Positions 7,466-13,809 of a DNA stretch of 13,809 bases are shown here, piece by piece. Positions within the stretch are counted from its first letter, which is position 1, and each line of letters opens with the position of its first letter. The position numbers were made by a program, and so were the translations under genes. A model generated the notes under the pieces. The model did no database searches and was not told where the DNA came from. It saw only the letters and a list, made by a program, of their open reading frames with translations. Origin of the DNA: an uncultured Sphingorhabdus sp. (GTDB lineage: Bacteria; Pseudomonadota; Alphaproteobacteria; Sphingomonadales; Sphingomonadaceae). Location of the stretch: positions 1-13,809 of the forward strand of contig CALMYW010000141.1 in the NCBI GenBank assembly GCA_937873665.1. The letters run 5' to 3'.

Positions 7466-9300
7466 GTGCCGAAACTGAAAGCTGGCCGGCGTTGTCCTAC
7501 CTCGAAGGATTGCGCCCTGGACCAGATGAGCAAGTCGAGCTCGCCTTGCTCGCCTCCTACTCGGCTGACCTCGGTTCGATCGGTGCAGCGTTGCTAGCGC
7601 TTGCCGGCAAGGACAATGACAGCGGCGGAGGAAGCGCGTCGGATTTTGCCGACGCGGTTGAGCGATTGAGAGGAAAGACGCGCATCGTGATCCAGCGCGG
7701 GCGGTTGGCTCGAATGCGCCGCACGCCCCGCATTGCAGCAGTGCTTGATCAATTCGTTCGTGAAGTCGCCTTTGATGAAGCACGGCAAAGTTGGCATCCC
7801 AAGGCTGCATTGGTCAGAATCCGTTCGGCCGACGATATCGTGACTTGGCGTCTCTGGATTGGAAGCCGCAACCTCACTGAATGCGTCAACCGAGACATTG
7901 GTCTTCTGTTGGTATCAGGTGGCACTGGCGCGCGTGCTATCCCCGGAATTGCGGATCTCGCCCGAAGCTTAGCAGAGCATGCCGATCTCAAAGGGCTTCG
8001 GCCCGCCTCATTGGTTCGCGAAATTGGCAAACTGCAGTGGCGGGCACCGACTGGCGTCACTGTGGAACAAATTCGATGGCATCCAGGAGGGAGCGCAGAG
8101 CAAGCGCCGGGGCCGCGGGACACCGCGGACGAAATCACAATCGTTAGCCCCTTCGTTGATAAGACATTTCTTTCTCGCCAACTGTCAGCGGGACGTAAGA
8201 CTGCACGCCGGGTCCTTTTGACGACAATGCGTGAAATCGAACGGGTCGGACCGACTCTAGGCGCCTTTGATGAGCTTCTTGCGCTCGACGCACCAGAATA
8301 TCCAGCAGGTGATCCCCCCTCGGAGGAAAGCTCTGCCGCAGAGCAGACTGCTGATCGTGACGAAGAGGAGGAAATTGGTCGGGGCCTTCACGCGAAGCTG
8401 TTGTTCTGGCGTGACGGCCGCAAGCGTACGATGTGGCTCGGCAGCGCCAACGCAACAATGCGGGCGTGGACTGGGCGCAATGCCGAGGTTGTTGCTGAAC
8501 TTCAAATTACCGAACCCGTCGAGCGGGGCCTGCGGGCCTTGATTGGCTCTGCGCGGTTGGCCTCCGCTTCGAGCATGGAGCGCCTCGCCGATGATTTAGA
8601 ATTGGAAGAGGAGGCTCTCGAGAGAGCTCGAGCTCAGGTGGCCGCCCGCTGGGCCGCGACGCTCGAACTTTCTGATAACGGTGTCGCGCTCGACCATCGA
8701 TCCGATATCCATCCCGATGGCCCGCACCCAGAAGAAGCTGACATCGCGCTAGAAGTCGGCACACTTCATGGTTCGCTCTTGGCTTGGCCGAGGGGCATCA
8801 ACCGGTTGATGCTCGGCCATGTCTTACCCGCCGAGCGGAGCGAATTTGTTCGGTTGAGAGTGAGCCGCGGTTCACTCGGGCTTGCTTGGCTGCAACGCGC
8901 ACCAGCAGATCCGCCGTTTGGCGAGGATCGCGATCGAGCCGCATTTGTGCGGTTCCTCGGGGCGCGAGGGTTTCTTCTCTGGCTTGCCGGTCTGTTGGCT
9001 GATGACGGTCGCGACGGGGAGGGCGATTGGACAGTCGAACAACGAGATGAACGTGCGACTGCCAAGTCTGATGTCGCTCTCGACCCCGGTCTACCTACGC
9101 TGGAGGAGATGATGGCGGCATGGGCGCGAAGTCCAGCACGGTTCCATGAGATCGAACGCCGTGTGTCGCAATATCTGCCGGCAATCATGGAGCATGCGGA
9201 CCAAGAGGATCCAGACATGGCCGACTTGTTGAAGCGGTTTGGTGGTCTATGGGCCACCCTGAGGGCTGGGCTTGGCAATGACCAGAAGTCGCGGCGATGA
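7462..9300 (+). CDS. Phospholipase D-type nuclease with two HxK motifs
   Basis: This 612-residue protein has two PLD half-sites in one chain. Half-site 1 is WHPKAALVRI (H112, K114) followed by WIGSRNLTE (133-138). Half-site 2 is GLHAKLLFW (H310, K312) followed by WLGSANATMRAW (325-336). The G-S-x-N element after each HxK is typical of PLD nucleases (BfiI, Nuc, DISARM DrmC). The canonical D of HxK(x)4D is replaced in both halves (R at that place), which is common in divergent members. A very acidic linker (SSAAEQTADRDEEEEIG) precedes the second motif. The C-terminal 270 residues have no assignable domain. It is coupled on both sides by ATGA overlaps, and GAGG at 7451-7454 gives a ribosome site. 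Inferred role: metal-independent DNA (or RNA) cleavage together with the helicase. Lipid substrates are unlikely: there is no signal peptide. Confidence 0.82.
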   Translation: MSAETESWPALSYLEGLRPGPDEQVELALLASYSADLGSIGAALLALAGKDNDSGGGSASDFADAVERLRGKTRIVIQRGRLARMRRTPRIAAVLDQFVREVAFDEARQSWHPKAALVRIRSADDIVTWRLWIGSRNLTECVNRDIGLLLVSGGTGARAIPGIADLARSLAEHADLKGLRPASLVREIGKLQWRAPTGVTVEQIRWHPGGSAEQAPGPRDTADEITIVSPFVDKTFLSRQLSAGRKTARRVLLTTMREIERVGPTLGAFDELLALDAPEYPAGDPPSEESSAAEQTADRDEEEEIGRGLHAKLLFWRDGRKRTMWLGSANATMRAWTGRNAEVVAELQITEPVERGLRALIGSARLASASSMERLADDLELEEEALERARAQVAARWAATLELSDNGVALDHRSDIHPDGPHPEEADIALEVGTLHGSLLAWPRGINRLMLGHVLPAERSEFVRLRVSRGSLGLAWLQRAPADPPFGEDRDRAAFVRFLGARGFLLWLAGLLADDGRDGEGDWTVEQRDERATAKSDVALDPGLPTLEEMMAAWARSPARFHEIERRVSQYLPAIMEHADQEDPDMADLLKRFGGLWATLRAGLGNDQKSRR

Positions 9301-12300
9301 GTGATCCCAAACCTTTTCAGCAAGCCGCGGTAGAGGCAGCACTGTCTGCATTCGCGGATACCTCCGGGCTCCGGCGGTTTCTGGTTGCCGATGAAGTCGG
9401 ATTGGGGAAGACCGTCGTCGCCAAAGAGGTCGCGAGGCGGCTCTCGCATGACGGCCTGAAGCCACTGATCGTGTACTACATTGCGAACGGACATGCCGTT
9501 TCGCACCAAAACAAGGGAAGGGTCGTCGGCTTCCTCGACAAGAAGAGCCGGCTTGCTGCAACGAGCACCCCTGATCGGCTGTCCTTGATTGCAGTGGCGG
9601 CGCGCCCGGACACTCCAGTCTTGATTTACGCACTGACACCAGGGACGTCTTTTCCGGGATCTCGTGCCCGGTTGACCAGCGGTCGCAAGGAAGAGCGTGC
9701 CTATCTCAAGGTCCTCCTCGAGCGTGCCTATCCGGCATTTGCGAGAAATCTCGATCCAGCCATTCTAAGGCTCAATGTTGGAGATTCATGGGGTTCGCTC
9801 GTTCAGCAGGCTGAGGAAAAGCTTGCAACACCGCCGCCAAATTTGACCCAGCGCTTTCGTGAAGCACTAGCGACCGTGTTCGGCGAGCCAGTGCGTGAGC
9901 GCATGGATCAGGAATTGCGGGGCGACCCTTCATCAAAGAAAAAGGCGCTTACGCCGACTGCATTCGTGGGCAAACTTCGCAGAGCGCTCGCGCTGGCAAC
10001 GCTGCGCCATCAACCGCCCGATCTCGTCATCCTCGACGAATTCCAACGTTACCGGCAAATCTTGGATGACCGGGAAGCAGACCCGCTCCTTGCGGCATTG
10101 TTGAATCCTCCGGCTTCGACGAAGCGGCCAGCCATCTTGTTGCTCAGTGCGACACCTTACCGGCTGTTGAGTACCCGGTGGGAGGAAAGCCAAGGCGTAC
10201 TGGCGCATGCAGAGTTGCTCGAACTAGTCGGCTTTTTAGCTGGTGACGGCGCAAGGACGAAGGCAAAGGATCTGTTTGCCCGGTTCGGTGACAAACTTCG
10301 CGACATTGCGGCCCATGTCGATGGTAACCACCCGGATCGAGAGACGGAGATCATCGAAGCCGGTGAAATCCGCGATGCGCTGCGGGCCCTTTTGACGCCC
10401 GTTATTTCCCGAACCGAACGGGACAGCGTTGCAACTGGCGACACGCTCGCAGCCACCCGCTTTCTCGATGCAAAGCCCAGCACAGAAGATTTCCGCGTCT
10501 ACCGCCATCTCGTTGAGTGCTTCGAAGAGAACGGGAGTTACGCGTTGCCATACTGGTCGTCAGTGCCGTTGCCGGCGCAATCGCTCGGGCCGCGGTACAT
10601 GGCTTGGAAGCGAGCGACTATCAAAGCTGCGCCAAAGCTCACCAGGATGACGCGGGAGGGGCGCAATCGTCTCGAAGCGCCTGCGAACTGGCCCGACGCA
10701 AAGCTTAGGGCGCTGAACGCCATTGCACCGCCTACACTACTTTCGTTGCCGTGGGTGGCGCCTTCCTTGCCATGGTGGCCGCTCGACGGGGGCTGGAAAG
10801 ATGCCGGAGGTGATCCGAAGCTCCTTATGTTCAGCAGGTTTCGCGCAACGCCACCAAGCGTGGCTGCGTTACTGAGTTTTGGTGTTGAGGCGCACAATCT
10901 GCCAAATGCCCGGGGTGGCTATGAAAAGGCCTATAGGCGACGGCGTTTCAAACTCTCAGCGCTGCCGGGTCCGGTCTTGGCAGCCTTTCACCCGTCACCA
11001 TGGCTGATCCAGAACACCGATCCATTGCAGGCGAAAGGTGTCAAGCTCGCGGATGCACGCAAGGCTGTACGTCGCCAGATCCTGGCGAGCCTTCCCAAGG
11101 GCATCGTGAAGAAAGGCACCGCAAAGGCGCGCAGGGCTCACCGTTCGGTAGCGATCGTAATCGGTGCAATTGAGCGCTGGGCGGGTATGCTCGAATTGTC
11201 CGCTCAGGCGTGGAGCGGCGTTATCGGCGATGATCGTGCAGCACGGTCGGCGATTGCAAAATGGCGTCGAACGCCCCCGTTGGACCGCTTGTCTCCACTC
11301 GAGCTTGAGGATCTGGTTGACCACGCTATGGGCGCACCGGGAATTGTACTGGGCCGTGCGCTTTATCGGCATGACTCATCAATTCTCCATCCCGGTCGCT
11401 TTGCTGAACTTGTTGAGCTTAGCTGGCAGGGTTTTCGGGCCTATCTCGACAACCCTGTGATCCTTTCGGCACTGCCGGGGACCAACGCTGTCGACAAGGT
11501 AATGCGTGCTTCCGTCGATGGCGGGCTGGAGAGTGTTCTGGATGAACATTGTTGGTTTCGAACGCAGAATTTGCCTGATGGCGCACCTGGCTTGCTCAGA
11601 GATGTTTGCACCTCGCTCGGCTTGCGGGCGGGCAGCTTCAGCTTTCATGGTCTTGGTGGACAGAAGCACAAGATACCGGTTCGTTGTCATGTGGCAGTCC
11701 CCTTCGGCGACGCGGAAGCTGAACCGGTTTCCAAAAGCACGGCTGCATCGGCAGCACCTGCACGCCCAGATGAGGTGCGCCGCAGCTTCAATACCCCATT
11801 CTGGCCGCATGTCCTCGCAACCACTTCAGTTGGCCAAGAGGGGCTAGACTTCCATCCTTGGTGTTCGCGCGTTGTCCATTGGGACCTGTCCTCGAACCCG
11901 TTGGATTTGGAACAGAGGGAGGGACGGGTTCAACGTTATGCTGGGCTGGTCGTCAGGAGGCGTCTGGCGGAACACCTCAAAGACGTCGTCCTCAACAATG
12001 GCCTGTCCGGTTCCCCGTGGCTGCGCCTTCAGAGGCTCGCCGGCGATTTGGCAGACGCTAGCGGACTGCGACCCTGGTGGGTGTTCGATGGTGCCGAAGT
12101 GCAACGGCACGTCTTCGAACGGCCCTTCGGCCGTGACATGGTGCAATTTGCTCGGCTTCGTGAGCAACGACTGATCTATCGATTGGCTCTCGGCCAGCCC
12201 AATCAGGAGGACTTCATCGACGTCCTTGCCCAAGGTGGCGCGGCTACAAGAGCTGTGCTTCGACCGCTCGTATTGGATTTGTCAGCTATGGGCTTGCGGC

Positions 12301-12347
12301 AAGTCGAGCGGGAGGACAGTCATGCGCCTGTAGATGCGGCACTGTGA
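9297..12347 (+). CDS. Large SF2 (SNF2-like) helicase, last gene of the operon
   Basis: This 1016-residue protein shows ordered SF2 motifs: Q-like PFQQAAV at 5-11; motif I ADEVGLGKT (31-39); motif II LVILDEFQRY (D247, E248, a DEFQ variant of DEAH); motif III LLSATPYRLL (S284-T286); motif IV LLMFSRF (509-515); motif V TTSVGQEGLDF (842-852); motif VI QREGRVQRY (Q873, R877, R880). These predict ATP-driven DNA translocation or unwinding. Motifs IV and V are over 300 residues apart, so RecA2 carries a large insertion. The family style (NTPFWPHVLATTSVGQEG then SSNPLDLEQREG) is that of helicases in PLD-containing defence loci. It starts in an ATGA overlap with the PLD gene. After its stop (12345-12347) the next gene is convergent, so the operon ends here. 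It likely supplies translocation for the PLD nuclease and DUF6361-like protein (inference). Confidence 0.88.
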   Translation: MSDPKPFQQAAVEAALSAFADTSGLRRFLVADEVGLGKTVVAKEVARRLSHDGLKPLIVYYIANGHAVSHQNKGRVVGFLDKKSRLAATSTPDRLSLIAVAARPDTPVLIYALTPGTSFPGSRARLTSGRKEERAYLKVLLERAYPAFARNLDPAILRLNVGDSWGSLVQQAEEKLATPPPNLTQRFREALATVFGEPVRERMDQELRGDPSSKKKALTPTAFVGKLRRALALATLRHQPPDLVILDEFQRYRQILDDREADPLLAALLNPPASTKRPAILLLSATPYRLLSTRWEESQGVLAHAELLELVGFLAGDGARTKAKDLFARFGDKLRDIAAHVDGNHPDRETEIIEAGEIRDALRALLTPVISRTERDSVATGDTLAATRFLDAKPSTEDFRVYRHLVECFEENGSYALPYWSSVPLPAQSLGPRYMAWKRATIKAAPKLTRMTREGRNRLEAPANWPDAKLRALNAIAPPTLLSLPWVAPSLPWWPLDGGWKDAGGDPKLLMFSRFRATPPSVAALLSFGVEAHNLPNARGGYEKAYRRRRFKLSALPGPVLAAFHPSPWLIQNTDPLQAKGVKLADARKAVRRQILASLPKGIVKKGTAKARRAHRSVAIVIGAIERWAGMLELSAQAWSGVIGDDRAARSAIAKWRRTPPLDRLSPLELEDLVDHAMGAPGIVLGRALYRHDSSILHPGRFAELVELSWQGFRAYLDNPVILSALPGTNAVDKVMRASVDGGLESVLDEHCWFRTQNLPDGAPGLLRDVCTSLGLRAGSFSFHGLGGQKHKIPVRCHVAVPFGDAEAEPVSKSTAASAAPARPDEVRRSFNTPFWPHVLATTSVGQEGLDFHPWCSRVVHWDLSSNPLDLEQREGRVQRYAGLVVRRRLAEHLKDVVLNNGLSGSPWLRLQRLAGDLADASGLRPWWVFDGAEVQRHVFERPFGRDMVQFARLREQRLIYRLALGQPNQEDFIDVLAQGGAATRAVLRPLVLDLSAMGLRQVEREDSHAPVDAAL

Positions 12348-12409
12348 CGCACAGGTTGAATGGTGCTCAGACTTGGGCTGACCTTTGTCGGTGAGCATAT
12401 CACTCGAAG

Positions 12410-12431
12410 GGTTTCCGATGTGACGGAAGCC
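12410..12431. terminator. Hairpin between convergent genes, possible terminator
   Basis: GGTTTCCG (12410-12417) pairs with CGGAAGCC (12424-12431), giving 8 pairs with one G-T wobble around a 6-base loop. It lies between the helicase stop (12347) and the stop of the minus-strand nuclease gene (12451), where a bidirectional terminator would be expected. There is no T-run on either side, so it is not a classical intrinsic terminator. Nothing else stands out in the 12348-12450 gap. Confidence 0.3.
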
Positions 12432-12450
12432 ATGCACTTGATCGCCACGG

Positions 12451-13155
12451 TTAGCCGGCTTGCAAGGGACTTCCTATTTCATGCTCGGTGCTGAGAGGTG
12501 GTATTTCGACCAGAATATATGGCATGTTCGACGCAATATCTGACCAATTGAAAACGTAACTACCCGTCAGCGTGATTGGCTGGCCATAGCCACCGGTTTT
12601 GTAGGTCAGTGTATTACCAGACATGTATTGCGATCCGTGACGAAAATCGAAGTCGCTTGTGACGTCTGAATATGAAGCCTGATCGACGTAGTGCCGGTGG
12701 TCGGTTGCCACTAGCATAAAGCCAATGTCCACTACGTCGGCGCAACTCTCCAGTCGAGCTATGTCTTTGAAAACATCGTATCTATTGTTTGGCTCTCGAT
12801 GGTTTTCGCGCTTGAAGAATTTGAGCTCGATGGCGCAGCGCCAATCGCGGCCTTGATTGTCCGTCAGTCTAAACCAGATATCGATTCTTCCACGCCTGCC
12901 ATCGGCACCGCGCAGGGGTTTTTCGAGCTCCACTGAGAATGTCTCGTTCTCACTCATCATCTCCAGATCAGCCGCTGTCGCGATGATCCGTCCCAAATGC
13001 AGTTGGAGGGTTGCTTCGCTTTCGCACCGCACCCGTCCACCGCCGATCTGGCGGAACAGCGTCGTGACAGAGAGATTTACGATGTTCCGCAGGCGTTGAA
13101 TTGTCACGGGGGTGGACACCATTTGAAAAGTCGGGCGCTGCCAGCATCGCAGCAT
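12451..13155 (-). CDS. Predicted PD-(D/E)XK nuclease, orphan and convergent to the operon
   Basis: This 234-residue protein has a PD-(D/E)XK-type core: E47 in a helix (SEATLQLHLGRII), then GRRGRIDIWF (D92), then WRCAIELKFFKR (E110, K112), and a following helix RYDVFKDIARLE. This D-x(17)-E-x-K spacing fits a metal-dependent restriction-endonuclease fold. The rest (YSDVTSDFDFR, GSYVFNWSD) is unassigned. ATG 13155 has no clear ribosome site. ATG 13122 (M12, MVSTPVTIQRL) is an equally plausible start and the visible domain begins only after it. The gene is transcribed toward the operon with its own upstream region. It may be an independent restriction-like effector, a companion nuclease, or unrelated island cargo; no methyltransferase or antitoxin neighbour is seen. 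The domain call is moderate, the function unknown. Confidence 0.68.
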   Translation of the reverse strand: MLRCWQRPTFQMVSTPVTIQRLRNIVNLSVTTLFRQIGGGRVRCESEATLQLHLGRIIATAADLEMMSENETFSVELEKPLRGADGRRGRIDIWFRLTDNQGRDWRCAIELKFFKRENHREPNNRYDVFKDIARLESCADVVDIGFMLVATDHRHYVDQASYSDVTSDFDFRHGSQYMSGNTLTYKTGGYGQPITLTGSYVFNWSDIASNMPYILVEIPPLSTEHEIGSPLQAG

Positions 13156-13224
13156 GAATGTCGTCGGGCATCTGCTTGGCCCGCCTGCCGCGGTTTATGC
13201 AGAGATTGACTCTGCTTTCCATCT

Positions 13225-13240
13225 TTGATTTTCTAATCAA
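13225..13240. repeat. Short inverted repeat in the divergent gap upstream of the nuclease and transglycosylase genes
   Basis: TTGATT (13225-13230) and AATCAA (13235-13240) are perfect arms around TTCT. It lies in the 129-base gap 13156-13284 between two divergent genes and could be an operator. I could not place promoter boxes confidently. Six-base arms in AT-rich sequence can occur by chance. Confidence 0.25.
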
Positions 13241-13271
13241 GCGCATTCTCGATCAGATCGGCACGCTCCCT

Positions 13272-13277
13272 GGAAGG
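13272..13277 (+). promoter_or_regulatory. Ribosome binding site deciding the GTG start of the transglycosylase
   Basis: GGAAGG at 13272-13277 stands 7 bases before GTG 13285. Starting there yields a complete signal peptide, whereas the first in-frame ATG (13324) would cut into its hydrophobic core. This supports the GTG start. Confidence 0.65.
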
Positions 13278-13284
13278 GTGTGTC

Positions 13285-13809
13285 GTGATTTCATTCAAAT
13301 GTAGTTCGATCTTAGCGGCCGCAATGATTTGCGTCTCAGCCGCGAGAGCCAGAGAAGTTGATCTTGTCCGTTTTTCTCCGTTTGCCGTTGCCGCGAGCAA
13401 TGAGCAGGGGGCCGTCGGAGCCGCACTAAGCACCCATTTGGACGGGTTGATTGGGTGGAGCGCCGCCCGTTTCACATCTCAATCCTGCCCGCAGAATGGG
13501 TACCGCCCGGCCTGGTGGTTGACTCCCGAGGTGGAGAACCGCCGAGGAGCCTATTTTGCTGCGATGTCCGCCATTGCTTGCGAAAACGGGCTGCCTGAAA
13601 GCCTTCTGGACGCAGTCATTGCTCAGGAGTCAGGATACAAAGCTTGGGCACTAAGCCGGGCGGGGGCAATGGGCATGATGCAAGTCATGCCGGGTACAGC
13701 GAAAAATCTAGAGCTAAGGAACCCTTGGGACGCGCTTGCCAACATGAGGGCGGGGGCACGATACCTTCGTCAGCAACTTGATCGCTTTGGGCGCGTCGAT
13801 CTGGCCTTG
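13285..13809 (+). CDS. VirB1-like lytic transglycosylase, secreted (3' end off the window)
   Basis: From GTG 13285 the frame is open for 175 codons to the window edge. Residues 1-22 look like a Sec signal peptide: basic start ISFK, hydrophobic CSSILAAAMICVSA, then an A-R-A cleavage site near 23. The mature part has a SLT/goose-lysozyme-like domain: LPESLLDAVIAQESGYK with the catalytic glutamate E115, then SRAGAMGMMQVMPGTA, the family's G-x-M-Q motif. NPWDALANMRAGARYLRQQL matches the usual N-P-x-x-A-x-x-x-G-x-x-Y-L segment. Such enzymes cleave the glycan strand of peptidoglycan in the periplasm, leaving 1,6-anhydro ends. Small ones of this type (VirB1, TrbN relatives) open the wall for type IV secretion channels. 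A generic housekeeping transglycosylase is the alternative; downstream genes are not visible. It is divergent from the PD-(D/E)XK gene. Confidence 0.85.
   Translation, partial: MISFKCSSILAAAMICVSAARAREVDLVRFSPFAVAASNEQGAVGAALSTHLDGLIGWSAARFTSQSCPQNGYRPAWWLTPEVENRRGAYFAAMSAIACENGLPESLLDAVIAQESGYKAWALSRAGAMGMMQVMPGTAKNLELRNPWDALANMRAGARYLRQQLDRFGRVDLAL

Noticed and set aside
8766..9509. Minus-strand 247-codon frame across the PLD/helicase junction
   Set aside because: It is long but antisense to two genes with clear motifs; its composition (R, S, P rich) is typical of a high-G+C shadow frame.
995..12347. Assignment of the locus as canonical DISARM, BREX or Zorya
   Set aside because: Helicase plus PLD recalls DISARM, but DUF1998 (DrmB) and a methyltransferase are absent. 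There is no PglZ or BrxC-like gene for BREX and no MotAB-like pair for Zorya.
12372..12393. Weak dyad around CTCAG...CTGAC after the helicase gene
   Set aside because: Only about four bases pair, with no T-run; the 12410-12431 hairpin is clearly better.
12968..13246. Minus-strand 92-codon frame overlapping the start of the PD-(D/E)XK gene
   Set aside because: Only its first third lies outside the nuclease gene and the rest is in the wrong frame of it. A frameshifted N-terminal extension of the nuclease was considered, but no domain continues across, so there is no positive evidence.
13233..13475. Minus-strand 80-codon frame
   Set aside because: It is antisense to the signal peptide and mature start of the transglycosylase, with no ribosome site or recognisable features.
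1..13809. CRISPR arrays, tRNA/rRNA genes, insertion-sequence ends
   Set aside because: No regularly spaced direct repeats, cloverleaf-like segments, transposase genes or terminal inverted repeats were seen on either strand by eye.

Overview
The window (about 60% G+C by eye, tightly packed genes, ATGA start/stop overlaps) looks like accessory DNA of a Gram-negative, probably an alphaproteobacterium and possibly a sphingomonad. The taxon is inferred from composition and gene style only. I see no tRNA, rRNA, CRISPR array or transposase.

Layout. A minus-strand WYL-domain transcriptional regulator occupies 893 down to the left edge, which cuts off its C-terminus. After a 101-base divergent intergenic region with a 19-base imperfect palindrome, six plus-strand genes run from 995 to 12347 with almost no spacing: a tandem AAA+ ATPase (995-3073), a DEDDh-type 3'-5' exonuclease (3070-3648), a DUF262 + HNH (GmrSD-like) endonuclease (3648-6200), a DUF6361-like protein (6236-7465), a two-motif phospholipase-D-type nuclease (7462-9300) and a large SF2/SNF2-like helicase (9297-12347). 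A convergent minus-strand gene (12451-13155) encodes a predicted PD-(D/E)XK nuclease. Last comes a secreted VirB1-like lytic transglycosylase with a GTG start at 13285, cut by the right edge.

How they may work together. WYL regulators next to nuclease/ATPase/helicase operons are a known hallmark of anti-phage or anti-plasmid defence loci. The operon combines two ATP-driven machines (AAA+, helicase) with three different nuclease chemistries (DEDDh exonuclease, HNH, PLD) and one protein of unknown function. Helicase plus PLD recalls DISARM, but no DUF1998 protein (DrmB) and no DNA methyltransferase are present. GmrSD-like enzymes are modification-dependent, which would fit the absence of a self-modifying enzyme. 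I infer a multi-gene nucleic-acid-targeting defence system built from two or three sub-modules (AAA+/exonuclease, DUF262-HNH, and DUF6361/PLD/helicase). I cannot match this exact set to a named system. The VirB1-like gene suggests a type IV secretion or conjugation region to the right, so the locus may ride on an integrative or conjugative element.

No gap without a gene exceeds 300 bases. The largest are 894-994, 12348-12450 and 13156-13284, and each is described below.
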